A stretch of DNA of 64,000 bases from CALARM01 sp964431735 (GCA_964431735.1 CAYSLJ010000010.1:1-64000); one strand, 5' to 3'. Shown: positions 26,824 to 36,506, counted from the stretch's first letter. A program made the numbers and translations. Notes: a model not told the origin generated them from the sequence alone.

Positions 26824-28350
26824 TTAATAAGTTTTAAGCTCTCCTATAGCTTCTTCAACTGCATGAAGAATTCCTCTGGTTTTTACAAGTTCTGTCATTG
26901 TATTATGATCACTGTAAAGAGGTCTGTCTTCATCAAGATGAGCTACATGTTTTCTGATAAAATCTCTTGCTGCCTGTGTGCCTTTACCGACTTTATAATC
27001 TCTGAAGTCCAGTGCCTGGGCAGCAGCCATAAATTCAATACCGAGAACACCATAGGCATTATCGATAATCTGCCTTGTTTTAAGAGCAGTATTCATACCC
27101 ATACTTACAAAATCTTCCTGATCTGCTGCTGCAGGTATTGATTGAACGCAGGCAGGCATTGAAAGGATACGCTGTTCTACAATCATCATATCTGCAGTAT
27201 ACTGGCTGAGCATCATGCCTGAAAACATACCTGCTCCTTTTGTGAGAAACTCCGGTAATCCTACACTCAATGCAGGGTTAAGGAGTCTGTTAAGACGTCT
27301 TTCGGAAAGAACAGATACCATTGTGACAGAAGCTCCTACCATATCAAGGGGAAGACTGATGGGAGTTCCCTGGAAATTGGCTCCTGTAAGGACTACTTTA
27401 TCATCAGGAATAAATATGGGGTTATCACCTACACCGTTCAGTTCTATTTCAAACTGCTGCCTTGCATAACGGAGATGATCCCTTGCAGCACCTATAACCT
27501 GAGGGGTAGATCTCATACTGTAGGCATCCTGAACCTTGACTTTTACTTTTCCGAGTAAATCAGAACCTTCAATAACTTTTTTAATATTTTCTGCAGATGT
27601 AATGGCTCCCTGGAAACCGCGAAGGCTGTGGAGCCTTACATCATAGGGTTTCATATTTGCTTTAAGGGCTTCAAGTGTCATAGCTGCAGCAATTTCAGCC
27701 TGTTTAATCCATCTTTCTATTTCATAGATTTCAATTGACCCCATACCTGTTATAACATTACTGCCGTTTATTGCAGCAAGTCCGTCACGGGCTTTAAGAC
27801 CGGGGACAGGTATACCGGCCATTTCCATAGCTTTAGAAGAAGGTAATCTCTGATCATTATAAAATATTTCACCTTCCCCCATAAGAGTAAGAGCAATCTG
27901 ACTCATAGGAGAAAGATCTCCACAGGCACCGACACTGCCCTTTACACACATAACAGGAGTAAGACCTTTATTGAGCATATCCACATAGGTCTGCACTATC
28001 TCAGGTCTGCAGCCGGAACAGCCTCTAGAAAGAACATTAATACGGCTCAACATGGCTGCCCTTACATGGGCTTTCGGTGCAGGTTCACCTATGCCGGCAG
28101 CATGATTGTAAATAAGATATCTCTGAAATTTCTGTACCTGCTCATCATTCAGTACTATTTCCGAAAATTCTCCTATACCTGTATTTGTGCCGTACATAAT
28201 CTCTTTCTGGGCAAGTTTTTCTTCGAGAAAACTGCGGCATTTCTTTACCTTTCCCATGGCATCCGGATGAAGTTCTATTTTTTCATTACGGACTGCCACA
28301 TTATATACATCTTCGACGGTTAAATTTTTACCTGTAATAACAACGGCCAT
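26824..28350 (-). CDS. hutH: Histidine ammonia-lyase-like MIO enzyme with a Cys in the MIO triad
   Basis: A 508-residue member of the aromatic amino-acid lyase family, of normal length. YGTNTGIG and the His of NHAAGIGEP match the histidine-binding side, and AADQEDFVSM retains the Gln-Glu-Asp of HutH, so histidine is the most likely substrate, giving urocanate and ammonia. The prosthetic MIO group normally forms from Ala-Ser-Gly, but here the triad is Ala-Cys-Gly (SVGACGDLSPM, codons GCC-TGT-GGA). No other hut gene is adjacent. It is transcribed alone, with AAGGAG ahead of the start. Confidence 0.8.
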   Translation of the reverse strand: MAVVITGKNLTVEDVYNVAVRNEKIELHPDAMGKVKKCRSFLEEKLAQKEIMYGTNTGIGEFSEIVLNDEQVQKFQRYLIYNHAAGIGEPAPKAHVRAAMLSRINVLSRGCSGCRPEIVQTYVDMLNKGLTPVMCVKGSVGACGDLSPMSQIALTLMGEGEIFYNDQRLPSSKAMEMAGIPVPGLKARDGLAAINGSNVITGMGSIEIYEIERWIKQAEIAAAMTLEALKANMKPYDVRLHSLRGFQGAITSAENIKKVIEGSDLLGKVKVKVQDAYSMRSTPQVIGAARDHLRYARQQFEIELNGVGDNPIFIPDDKVVLTGANFQGTPISLPLDMVGASVTMVSVLSERRLNRLLNPALSVGLPEFLTKGAGMFSGMMLSQYTADMMIVEQRILSMPACVQSIPAAADQEDFVSMGMNTALKTRQIIDNAYGVLGIEFMAAAQALDFRDYKVGKGTQAARDFIRKHVAHLDEDRPLYSDHNTMTELVKTRGILHAVEEAIGELKTY

Positions 28351-28439
28351 AATATATATCTCCTTTCATTATTTAACGGTCAGCCAGTCAGCAATCAACA
28401 ATTCAGCATTAAAAAGCCATTAATGATTGCCATATAAAC

Positions 28440-28470
28440 AATAGGAGCGACCCGGGATCGCTCCTGTTTC
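28440..28470 (-). terminator. Probable terminator after the helical-repeat protein
   Basis: AGGAGCGA at 28443-28450 pairs with TCGCTCCT at 28458-28465. On the minus strand this follows the stop at 28524 and leads into a T-containing stretch. AGCTATCAGCTG-type short repeats at 28480-28520 lie between. Confidence 0.45.
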
Positions 28471-28523
28471 AAACATTACTCTATTCAGCTGCTAGGCAAT
28501 AGCTGATAGCCGATAGCTCTGAA

Positions 28524-29888
28524 TTACTTTTTCTTTTTGGCTTCCTGCATCTTCTTTGATACTTCATCACCTATTACCTGTATCTTATAGAGCATATCTC
28601 CTGCTACCATAATAGTATTCAGACCTGATTCCAGATGAGAAACATCTTTATCATCAAGATATTTTTTCAGTTCATCAAGTCCGGCAAGGGTATTTTCCAT
28701 ACCATCTACAAGGCTCTTTTTACTGTCATCAAAAAGCTTTTCTTCTTCTTCAGAAAGATTTTCAGGTTTTACGAGTTTGGGCAGGTCTGCCATATTTTTC
28801 TTTACTGTTCCTGCAAGCCATTCTACTGTTTTAAGGAATTCTTCTCCCGTTATTTCATCTTTGGAAACAGCCCAGGCAGCATCATATACTTTTTTATAGT
28901 TCGGCGGGACAAGAAGTTTGGGTAATTCTTCTTCAGGAGGAGGTTCAGCAGGAGTTTCTCCTACTTTAATATCAAGGCCTCCGCCAACATCCGGTACAGG
29001 GGTTTTACCCATAAATTTTGCCTGCCATTCGGTTTTCTTTGTATCTTCTTCCATAGCTTTATCTATGCCTTCTTTTATGGCAAGCTGTGCTTCATAAATC
29101 CTCTTTGACGCTTCCTGAATAAGGTCAAGTCCGCCTTTAAGCAATTCTTCCAGATTGACTTCTTCTTCTACTTCTTCTCCTTCTTCCCCTTCTTTTTCAG
29201 GTTTCTTATCGGAAGTTGCAAAATATTCCTTCAAATCATCAAGACCTTCTCTGAACATTTTGAGGGCTTCCTTTATGAGAGGAAGCTGTTCTTCCATGGC
29301 TTTTGTATCGGGTGGCATCTGACTTATTTTTTCTATATTAGAAGAAGTCTCTGCATATAATGATTCTACTACTTCATATCTTCTTAAGACATCAATTTTT
29401 TGATAATCTCCTGCCAGAAAACCTCTTCCAATTCTGAGCAATTCATTTACAGGAGGGGAATGAGATAAAATTTCAACAGATTCTTCATCTTTTTTCAGAG
29501 CGTCAGAGGCTTCAGTTATTGTATCTATTGCCTTTTTTACTAAATCCAGACCGGCATGTATATGTTCAATATCCTGGTCTTCCAGATAAAGAGAAATATC
29601 ATCGAGACCTTCTTTTAATTCATCAAAAGCAGCTCTCATTTTCTTACCTTTTTCTGCAAAGACTTCAGTTCTGGGCTGTGTAGGAGCAAGAGCTTCATAT
29701 GCAACCACAAGGGCTTCATGGACATCATAAAGCACATCCAGCTGTCCTTTTAATACTTCTGCTTCTGCCTTACCCTCCTCTACTTCTTTACAAATCTTAA
29801 TTAATTCATTTACCTGTGGAGAACGAGTAAGCTCTTCTTTAGCCTGTGCAAATTTTTCTCTGAATTCTTTTGGAATCATTCGATCCAT
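28524..29888 (-). CDS. Large protein of three tandem helical units
   Basis: A 454-residue, highly charged helical protein without signal peptide. It is built from three diverged units. Each has a helix near its start (SPQVNELIKICKEVEEG in unit 1, SPPVNELLRIGRG in unit 2, LVPPNYKKVYDAAWAV in unit 3) and a later block, GLDDISLYLEDQDIEHIHAG, GLDDLKEYFATSD, and GLDELKKYLDDKDVSHLESG. That block ends in a helix after AGLDLVKKAIDTI-type sequence. It resembles no enzyme. It is likely a cytoplasmic scaffold or coiled-coil structural protein. It stands alone. Confidence 0.7.
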   Translation of the reverse strand: MDRMIPKEFREKFAQAKEELTRSPQVNELIKICKEVEEGKAEAEVLKGQLDVLYDVHEALVVAYEALAPTQPRTEVFAEKGKKMRAAFDELKEGLDDISLYLEDQDIEHIHAGLDLVKKAIDTITEASDALKKDEESVEILSHSPPVNELLRIGRGFLAGDYQKIDVLRRYEVVESLYAETSSNIEKISQMPPDTKAMEEQLPLIKEALKMFREGLDDLKEYFATSDKKPEKEGEEGEEVEEEVNLEELLKGGLDLIQEASKRIYEAQLAIKEGIDKAMEEDTKKTEWQAKFMGKTPVPDVGGGLDIKVGETPAEPPPEEELPKLLVPPNYKKVYDAAWAVSKDEITGEEFLKTVEWLAGTVKKNMADLPKLVKPENLSEEEEKLFDDSKKSLVDGMENTLAGLDELKKYLDDKDVSHLESGLNTIMVAGDMLYKIQVIGDEVSKKMQEAKKKK

Positions 29889-29990
29889 AAAACCACCTCT
29901 TCCTGAATAAATTAAAAATAATATGAAGTGATCATTCGTTTTTTTTTTAAAAAATCCTCTTAAAAATTTTTCTTAAAAAAATACTTTTTC

Positions 29991-31208
29991 TTAATCTGTT
30001 ACAGATAATTCTTTTATCAATATATTGATTAAAAAATGCCATTCTTCAGGCATAAAAAAAGGAGATAAACATAAAGTAGTAACAGGTGATAAAATATGTT
30101 TCGATTTTATTATGGATGTAAATGTTTCAGGGCTTATCCATGGCTTCAAATTACCAATTTTCAACCTGTAAGATACCAGTTTCTGCCATAAGTCTATATC
30201 TTCCCTGTTTCTTATTCTGTATCCCCTGCATCCTGACTGACCATCGGCAGATGCTTCATTGAGAAAGAAATCCATATCAATATCAAGTATTACTTCTTCA
30301 GTAAACACAGGAAGTTCTGACAATCTTATTATATGCACTTTAACACCTTCCCACTGACATATGACATGGCCGTTCTCAAGAGAGAAATCATATGCACCTT
30401 CTATATCAAGAAGAAAGGTACGATCTATATTGGCAGGTAATCTGTATTTACAATAATCAGGATCGGGATAAACCCAGAATATTTCCCTTACAAGACCGCA
30501 GGAAACAGCATAATGAATAAAAGATGTAAGATTTACCGGGGTTATAAGACTGTTACTGTCTGAATAAAATGAAGCTATATAATTTTTCAATTCCTCACTA
30601 TTTGTTATATTTCTTAACACTTCAAGGTCTTCCGGAGATATAAGAGTCATATCACTGTGTGCATCAATATGGAGCAGTATATGAGAAGAAGAAAAACAAC
30701 CTTCGTCTCTGGCTTTAAGCCAGTAATAGAGAGACTGATCATGTTCTTTAACACATATACAGTTCATATATCCTGCTTCTTTTGCACATGTCGACACGGT
30801 GCCTCTACCAAAGAATCCTGCAGGTGAGCCCATTTCTTCAATAACTTTCCTGTCCAGAGGTTTTATAAGTTCCTGTACCATAATGTCCCGTGAAGAAAGT
30901 CTGAAGGCATGACTGACATTTAATATGGAAGAACCGGGATTATACAGAGTTTTTAATATACAGAGCCTGTTTACGATAGAAATATCACAGGCATAAGCCT
31001 TAAAATTCAGATGCATATTATAGGGATCTTTTAAAAGTTCTTCCTCTATCTTATTCTTTTCATTCCAGAAGAACCAGTTTTCTTCAGATACAAGCTGTTT
31101 TATTTCAGAAGATGATAAGAGAAGCAAATCATTGAGATATTTCTCATCAGATATGAGGAAATCTTTATTATTGAAACTATCTGTGTGAAGTTTAAATTTA
31201 TCAGTCAA
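29991..31208 (-). CDS. UPF0489-family (arginase-like) protein
   Basis: A 405-residue protein with the family's paired acidic motifs. One is LLHIDAHSDM at about residues 185-194, with the His and Asp ligands. The other is VILDIDMDFFLNE near 305-317. This is the binuclear-metal pattern of the arginase/deacetylase superfamily. To my knowledge a peptide arginase that turns Arg into ornithine in RiPP precursors belongs to this family; a general substrate is not known. It lies 12 bases downstream of a spermidine synthase gene, linking it to polyamine or guanidino metabolism. No precursor peptide is seen. Confidence 0.7.
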   Translation of the reverse strand: MTDKFKLHTDSFNNKDFLISDEKYLNDLLLLSSSEIKQLVSEENWFFWNEKNKIEEELLKDPYNMHLNFKAYACDISIVNRLCILKTLYNPGSSILNVSHAFRLSSRDIMVQELIKPLDRKVIEEMGSPAGFFGRGTVSTCAKEAGYMNCICVKEHDQSLYYWLKARDEGCFSSSHILLHIDAHSDMTLISPEDLEVLRNITNSEELKNYIASFYSDSNSLITPVNLTSFIHYAVSCGLVREIFWVYPDPDYCKYRLPANIDRTFLLDIEGAYDFSLENGHVICQWEGVKVHIIRLSELPVFTEEVILDIDMDFFLNEASADGQSGCRGYRIRNREDIDLWQKLVSYRLKIGNLKPWISPETFTSIIKSKHILSPVTTLCLSPFFMPEEWHFLINILIKELSVTD

Positions 31209-31220
31209 AAATTCCTCTTT

Positions 31221-32141
31221 TTATAAAAATCTATGAGGTTCAGTTAATAAACTCGTGTCATTATCCATAAATATACCTGTCTGTTTTTCAAGAGCAATTC
31301 GGACAGGTTTTAAGCGTGCAAATACTGCTTTATGTGCTTCACTATCGTAAAAAGACAGTTCTCCTTCTAATTTTACTTCAATTTTACTCTGAATATCTTC
31401 CCATCTGAGAGGCAGAGAATCGTCATCAGTAGCAATTATAAATCCCCATCTGATACAATAGGAAGGTATATATACTCCGAGAGGATAAACATTTTTATAA
31501 ACGGTAGAAAGAGTCCTGTAAAATACTGAATGTAAAAAATTATCTCTTGGGCCTGCCATAGAAGCCTGCATAACAAAAATACCTTTGTCGGAAAGTCTGG
31601 ATTTTATTAATTCATAAAATTCTTTTGTAACAAGAAAACGGGCGGGACTGTCACAAAACGGCTCCACAAGATCACTTATAATGACATCAAAAGTTTCTTC
31701 CCTATTCAAAAGATATTCTTTTGCATCCTGAAAAACCCGGGTAACTCTTTTATCGTGAAAGGTATTTTTTGACCATTCAGGTAAATACTCTTTACAGATT
31801 TCTATCAATTCCCTGTCAATGTCCACCATTACAGCATGTTTTACACTGCGGTGTTTTAACACCTCTCTCAGAGTTGCCCCTTCACCTCCGCCTATAATAA
31901 GAACCTTCTCCGGTGAAGAATGACCGAACATAGCAGGATGAACAAGAGTTTCATGATAAATATATTCATCGAACTGTGTTGATTGAAGATCACCATCCAG
32001 TGCAAGGATTTTTCCAAAAGCCCTGCTCTGAAGGATCTGAACATCCTGAAAAGCAGTTTTCCCTTTATAAATTTCTCTTTCAATAAGATGACCGAACTTC
32101 CTGCATGGAGCCAGCCTGTCAAAAAACCATGTTTCTTCCAT
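31221..32141 (-). CDS. speE: Spermidine synthase-like aminopropyltransferase
   Basis: A 306-residue class-I methyltransferase-fold enzyme with the SAM-binding GGGEGATLREVLKH, a DIDRELIEICKEYLPEW acidic loop, and DVIISDLVEPF in place of the common DSTDPVGP. The shape with CDSPARFLVTKEFY resembles thermophile-type agmatine or triamine aminopropyltransferases. It should transfer aminopropyl from decarboxylated SAM. No SAM decarboxylase is in the window. It precedes the UPF0489 gene. Confidence 0.85.
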   Translation of the reverse strand: MEETWFFDRLAPCRKFGHLIEREIYKGKTAFQDVQILQSRAFGKILALDGDLQSTQFDEYIYHETLVHPAMFGHSSPEKVLIIGGGEGATLREVLKHRSVKHAVMVDIDRELIEICKEYLPEWSKNTFHDKRVTRVFQDAKEYLLNREETFDVIISDLVEPFCDSPARFLVTKEFYELIKSRLSDKGIFVMQASMAGPRDNFLHSVFYRTLSTVYKNVYPLGVYIPSYCIRWGFIIATDDDSLPLRWEDIQSKIEVKLEGELSFYDSEAHKAVFARLKPVRIALEKQTGIFMDNDTSLLTEPHRFL

Positions 32142-32197
32142 AAATAATACCTTAAATAATACCTTTAAGTAATAGGCATCACATCATCATTATATCT

Positions 32198-32827
32198 CTA
32201 TTTTTTAATAAAGTTACTGATTTTCTTATAGAGGAAAAAAGTAACAATCGATGTAATAGTGCCTTTAAGTATATTGAATGGCAGAGTTCCTGTAAATAAA
32301 AACATCAGTGCTCTATCCATAGATAAAATTTTTCCCAGTTGAGGGAGTATAAAAGGCAGAACTGTTAAAATCAAATAATTTGCAGGTAACATAAACAGCG
32401 TCATAGCAATTGTACCTGCCATAAGGCCCGCTATGGCATAGGTCTTACATGGTTTTAAAAAATATATCTTTGTAGATACGAACACCATAACAGAACCTGC
32501 AGCCAGATTCATAAGTGGGCCTATAGCAAAAGTCGAAAGTCCTCCGCCGCTTAAGAGATAAAGAAAATTTTTCAATAGAAGAACATATATACCGGCAGAT
32601 GTATTTATGGCAAACCCTGCTATTAAAGCAGGTATATCACCGGGATCATATTTAAGCATCGGGAAAGCAGGTATTAAAGGAAATTCTATCGTGTACATCA
32701 ATAATAAAGAAAGAGAAGAAAATAGAGACACTACAATAAGGGTTCTTAATTTTACAATACCTCCCGATAAAGAGGGGGATACTATAGTATTTTTTGTTCT
32801 TTCAAAAGCATCTACATGTGGTTCCAT
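32198..32827 (-). CDS. ECF transporter substrate-binding (S) component, RibU-like
   Basis: A 209-residue membrane protein with six hydrophobic segments. YDPGDIPALIAGF near residue 57 and FAIGPLMNLAAGSVMVF fit RibU-like riboflavin S components of ECF transporters. It would need an energy-coupling module encoded elsewhere. No FMN riboswitch is recognisable in the short upstream region, which instead holds a GCGTAATGCG-type repeat, so riboflavin specificity is inferred from sequence only. Confidence 0.7.
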   Translation of the reverse strand: MEPHVDAFERTKNTIVSPSLSGGIVKLRTLIVVSLFSSLSLLLMYTIEFPLIPAFPMLKYDPGDIPALIAGFAINTSAGIYVLLLKNFLYLLSGGGLSTFAIGPLMNLAAGSVMVFVSTKIYFLKPCKTYAIAGLMAGTIAMTLFMLPANYLILTVLPFILPQLGKILSMDRALMFLFTGTLPFNILKGTITSIVTFFLYKKISNFIKK

Positions 32828-32852
32828 TTACTACATCCTTTTTAAAAAATCG

Positions 32853-32941
32853 TAATGTGTGATGCGTAATGCGTGATGCATGGTTTAAGCGGATATTGAG
32901 CGAACCCGTGTTCGCCCCTGCTTTTCACTTTTCACGACTCA
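32853..32941. repeat. Short-repeat patch
   Basis: GTGTGATGCGTAATGCGTGA followed by GAGCGAACCCGTGTTCGC (a hairpin with a CGAACCCG core) and TTCACTTTTCACGACTCAC. It separates the cpgS-like gene from the ECF gene. Confidence 0.6.
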
Positions 32942-34282
32942 CTATTTCTTTTTCACTTTCTCCATAAGTTCTTTTAATATCTCTAAAAGATCCGGTTTGC
33001 CTTTTTCCGCCAGTTCATATTTTATCCTTACGGCAGGTTTATTTATATTCAGAAATCTTCTCAGGTCAACCGGGGTTCCAAGCAAAACGAGATCGCATTC
33101 TGTCTTATTTATAGTATCTTCCAGTTCTTTCATCTGTTCTTTTCCGTAACCCATGGCAGGTAAAATTCTATCAAGATGACTGTAATGGCTGTAGACCTCT
33201 TTAATGGAACCTGCCGCACATGGCCTGGGGTCAACTATTTCTTTTGCCTTCAGAATATCTCTTGCTGCAATGAAAGCGGCACCATATGTCATATTGCCAT
33301 GGGTAAGAGTCGGGCCGTCTTCCACAACAAGAACCCTGTCATGTTTTAAACTCTTATAATCATCCACTGTAATAGGAGAAAAGCCTTCCATAATTCTGGC
33401 AGAAGGATTGGCTTTTTCTATATTTTTTCTTACAAGAAGCACATTTTCTTCTTTTGCAGTATCTACTTTATTTATTATAACAAGATCGGCAGATCTTAAA
33501 TTTACTTCTCCCGGATAATAGGACAGTTCATTTCCCGGTCTGTGAGGATCTACAAGGACAATGGAAAAATCCGGTTTATAAAAGGAAAAATCATTATTTC
33601 CACCGTCCCAGATAATTACATCTGCTTCTTTCCGGGCTTCGTCAAGAATCTTTCCGTAATCGACACCTGCATAAACTATAATGCCTTCTTCTATATGAGG
33701 AGCATATTCTTCTCTCTCTTCAATCGTACATTCATATTTATCCAGATCGTCAAGGGTGGCAAATCTCTGCCATATCTGTTTACTTAAATCGCCATAAGGC
33801 ATGGGATGCCTTATAGCCACCACTCTGTAACCAAGTCCTTTGAGTAATTTACAGACTTTTCTCGTAGTCTGGCTTTTACCCACACCTGTTCTTACAGCAC
33901 ATACACTTATAATAGGAATAGAGGCTTTTATCATGGTATGACAGGGGCCCATAAGCCTGAAATCTGCACCACTGGCAAGAACAATCGATGCTTTATGCAT
34001 AAGCTCTTTATGTGCTATATCACTGTAAGAGAATATAACCTGATCTATATGGTGTTCTTTTACTAATTTTTCCATATCTTCTTCAGGATAAATAGGTATA
34101 CCTTCGGGATAAAGAGACCCTGCCAGCACGGAAGGGTATTTCCTGTCATCTATATTTGGAATCTGGGCTGCTGTAAATGCAATAACATCATAGGAAGCAT
34201 TATTTCTGAAGTATACATTAAAATTATGGAAATCTCTTCCTGCTGCCCCCATAATAAGCACTTTTATCTTTTTCATAACCAT
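32942..34282 (-). CDS. Cyclic 2,3-diphosphoglycerate synthetase-like GTPase
   Basis: A 446-residue protein with an N-terminal Rossmann-like section (IKVLIMGAAGRDFHNFN) and a P-loop NTPase domain: AVRTGVGKSQTTR at about 128-140, DGGNNDF at the Walker-B position, and VIINKVDTA as the base-recognition motif. This matches the COG2403/CpgS family. The archaeal founding member makes cyclic 2,3-diphosphoglycerate, but bacterial members are of unproven function. It is monocistronic. Confidence 0.8.
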   Translation of the reverse strand: MVMKKIKVLIMGAAGRDFHNFNVYFRNNASYDVIAFTAAQIPNIDDRKYPSVLAGSLYPEGIPIYPEEDMEKLVKEHHIDQVIFSYSDIAHKELMHKASIVLASGADFRLMGPCHTMIKASIPIISVCAVRTGVGKSQTTRKVCKLLKGLGYRVVAIRHPMPYGDLSKQIWQRFATLDDLDKYECTIEEREEYAPHIEEGIIVYAGVDYGKILDEARKEADVIIWDGGNNDFSFYKPDFSIVLVDPHRPGNELSYYPGEVNLRSADLVIINKVDTAKEENVLLVRKNIEKANPSARIMEGFSPITVDDYKSLKHDRVLVVEDGPTLTHGNMTYGAAFIAARDILKAKEIVDPRPCAAGSIKEVYSHYSHLDRILPAMGYGKEQMKELEDTINKTECDLVLLGTPVDLRRFLNINKPAVRIKYELAEKGKPDLLEILKELMEKVKKK

Positions 34283-34557
34283 CCTCCGATAAAAAATCTA
34301 AAAATTTACGGCACAGACTATATTCTCTGATGTCCGGCCAAATCCTTCTTTAATAATGAGAAGAGAAGGTTTTCTCAACGGGAAGAAGAATTATTAAATC
34401 GTGACGCGTAATGCGTAATACGGTTACAGATTATCAGTAAATATTTTAGCTAATATTAAGTTTTATTGATGTGAGACTCATCACAGAATGGAAAAATGAG
34501 TTATGAGAAGTGAGAAGTGAAGAGTGACTAGGGGCGTTTAATTATACGCCCCGGGAT
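34283..34557. other. Intergenic region upstream of the CpgS-like and radical SAM genes
   Basis: No gene is seen. A GCGTGACGCGTAATGCG patch lies near 34400-34420 and a GTGAGAAGTGAAGAGTGACT patch near 34504-34530. The divergent genes on both sides must have promoters here, but I cannot assign them. Confidence 0.4.
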
Positions 34558-34682
34558 TAGGGACTGTAAGAAAATAACCCTGGCAAATTGTTAGAACGGT
34601 TATCATCCTCGCGTGACGCGTTACGCGTTACGCGTCACGATATAGACGTAAATATAATTGGATTATTTCTTGACAACCCCTT
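34558..34682. repeat. Element B, copy 1
   Basis: GGGACTGTAAGAAAATAACC at the left mirrors GGGGTTGTCAAGAAATAATC read from the right. AGAACGGTTATCATCCTCGC leads into a palindromic GCGTGACGCGTTACGCG core. Other copies are at 48519-48636 and 63393-63517. Confidence 0.75.
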
Positions 34683-34736
34683 AGATACGCATCACGCATT
34701 ACGCATCACGCACCACGACTATAAAGGAGATAAATT

Positions 34737-36503
34737 ATGAATAAAAATACCAATAAAATATTGCTCGTATATATCGGATACAGTACAGGAGATGAAAAAG
34801 ATACAGGGACAAAAAATTTGCAGTTAGGCCAGCTTTATCTGGGAACACTTCTTGCGAAGAAAGGGTACGGGGTAAAACTCTATTCAAATCTCTTCCCCGA
34901 TCCTGATGATTTTATGAAATTTATCAGGGAAGGTAATTACGGCATGGCAGGTTTTTACTGTATCACTAACACTATCTACAGGGTAACTGCCCTGGTAAAT
35001 ACAATAAAAGAACAATTCCCTTCTATGCCTGTTTTGCTCGGAGGCCCTCATGTTACTGTTATGGACAGGGAAAGTCTGGGAAATTGTAGAGCAGATTTAA
35101 TAATAAGGCATGAAGGGGAGTATACGTTCCTGGAAGTGGCAGAATATTTTTATGAAAATAAAGGTTCTCTTCAGGATATAAAGGGAATAACCTGGAGAAA
35201 TGGAAATGAAATCATAAAAAATCCTGACAGGGAATTTATAAAAAATCTTGACGAACTGCCTGTACCTGACTGGCATATGCTGGAAGGCGAAATGGCAGAT
35301 TTCAACCACTCCTATCCGAATATAATAACAGGAAGAGGGTGTCCTTTTAAATGTGCCTTCTGTTATGAAAGTTTCGGAGGAGGAACATATCGCCTGAGAA
35401 GTGCCGGCCATGTGATAAAAGAGATAGAACTCCTTGTAAATAACTGGAATGTCAGATATATAAAATTTGTTGATGATATATTTATAGTAAACAGTGAAAG
35501 AATGGAACAGATCTGTTCTGTCATTAAAGATTTAAGGGAAAAGAAATATCCTTTTTACTGGTTCTGTGAAGCAAGGGTAGATATTCTGGAAAAAAGGCTC
35601 CATTTACTGAAAAAGATGAGGGAAGCAGGTCTTTCTATACTTCAAATAGGCGTGGAAAGCGGAAACCAGGAAATACTGGATCTGTATAATAAAAAAATCA
35701 CACTGGAACAGATAGAAAAAACAATAAAGGCCTGTGTGGAAGCGGATATTTTCTCCGTATCAATCAATGTAATAATAGGAGGCCCCTTTGAAACAGAAGA
35801 AAAAATAAAAAACACGACAGATTTTGTAAGAAAGCTCATAAAAATTGCTCCCGGAAGGTTAATATGCAACCACAGCCTCCTAACACCATATCCGGGCACC
35901 CTCATCCATAAAGAACCTGAACGTTTCGGGCTTACCATAATAGATCCTTCTTTTAAAGACGGTCAGACAGAAGATGTTGTATTTATGGAAAGTGAAAAAA
36001 TGAATAAATATGACATACAGAAGGCAAGGATCGGGTTTGAAAGTGAACTTTACAGAATGATGCTGTCAGAAATCGAGAATTTAACATCAAAACAGATAGA
36101 AGAACATTTTGCCATGACATGTTACGGCATTAAAACTCCCTGGTATTCCATACTGTCATCGGACAGAGGTATAAAGACTTATTTTAATCTGAAAGATTAT
36201 AAGCTATACAGGGGATTCAGTGAAATAGAAGAAGAAGAAATCGACAGATGGTGTCCCCAGAGAACTTATGCACTGGAATACAGCGGAAGACAGGCAGTTA
36301 TGGACAGAATAACAGGGAAAATAACACTTTCCGAAGAGGAAACGGAGTTTTACAAATACAGTTCAGGTAAACTGGCTTTCAGAGAAATAGTGAATATTCT
36401 GTCTGAGAAATCGGGATTAGATAAAAAAATTCTGACTGAGAAAATGATTGATTTTTATAAAAAAATGGACTCTCTTTATGGAATCATATGGCTCAAGATA
36501 TAA
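34737..36503 (+). CDS. B12-binding-type radical SAM protein with C-terminal PqqD-like domain
   Basis: A 588-residue protein. Residues 1-160 form a cobalamin-binding-type Rossmann domain (LGQLYLGTLLAKKGY, GGPHVTVM, IIRHEGEYTF). The radical SAM core carries the cluster cysteines C-x3-C-x2-C in GRGCPFKCAFCYES near residue 201, and GVESGNQEIL later. After residue about 490 a winged-helix-like segment (GKITLSEEETEFYKYSSGKL, EIVNILSEKSG) resembles PqqD/RiPP-recognition domains. It ends MDSLYGIIWLKI. A paralogue at 38336-40129 has the same architecture. AAGGAG precedes the start. A peptide or lipid substrate is unproven. Confidence 0.8.
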   Translation: MNKNTNKILLVYIGYSTGDEKDTGTKNLQLGQLYLGTLLAKKGYGVKLYSNLFPDPDDFMKFIREGNYGMAGFYCITNTIYRVTALVNTIKEQFPSMPVLLGGPHVTVMDRESLGNCRADLIIRHEGEYTFLEVAEYFYENKGSLQDIKGITWRNGNEIIKNPDREFIKNLDELPVPDWHMLEGEMADFNHSYPNIITGRGCPFKCAFCYESFGGGTYRLRSAGHVIKEIELLVNNWNVRYIKFVDDIFIVNSERMEQICSVIKDLREKKYPFYWFCEARVDILEKRLHLLKKMREAGLSILQIGVESGNQEILDLYNKKITLEQIEKTIKACVEADIFSVSINVIIGGPFETEEKIKNTTDFVRKLIKIAPGRLICNHSLLTPYPGTLIHKEPERFGLTIIDPSFKDGQTEDVVFMESEKMNKYDIQKARIGFESELYRMMLSEIENLTSKQIEEHFAMTCYGIKTPWYSILSSDRGIKTYFNLKDYKLYRGFSEIEEEEIDRWCPQRTYALEYSGRQAVMDRITGKITLSEEETEFYKYSSGKLAFREIVNILSEKSGLDKKILTEKMIDFYKKMDSLYGIIWLKI

Positions 36504-36506
36504 AGA

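Noticed and set aside
29925..29990. Regulatory site in the T/A-rich run
   Set aside because: It holds only homopolymer-like T and A runs between two same-strand genes, with no stable hairpin.
32828..32941. FMN riboswitch upstream of the RibU-like gene
   Set aside because: The short upstream region is a repeat patch and lacks the conserved FMN aptamer sequence blocks.
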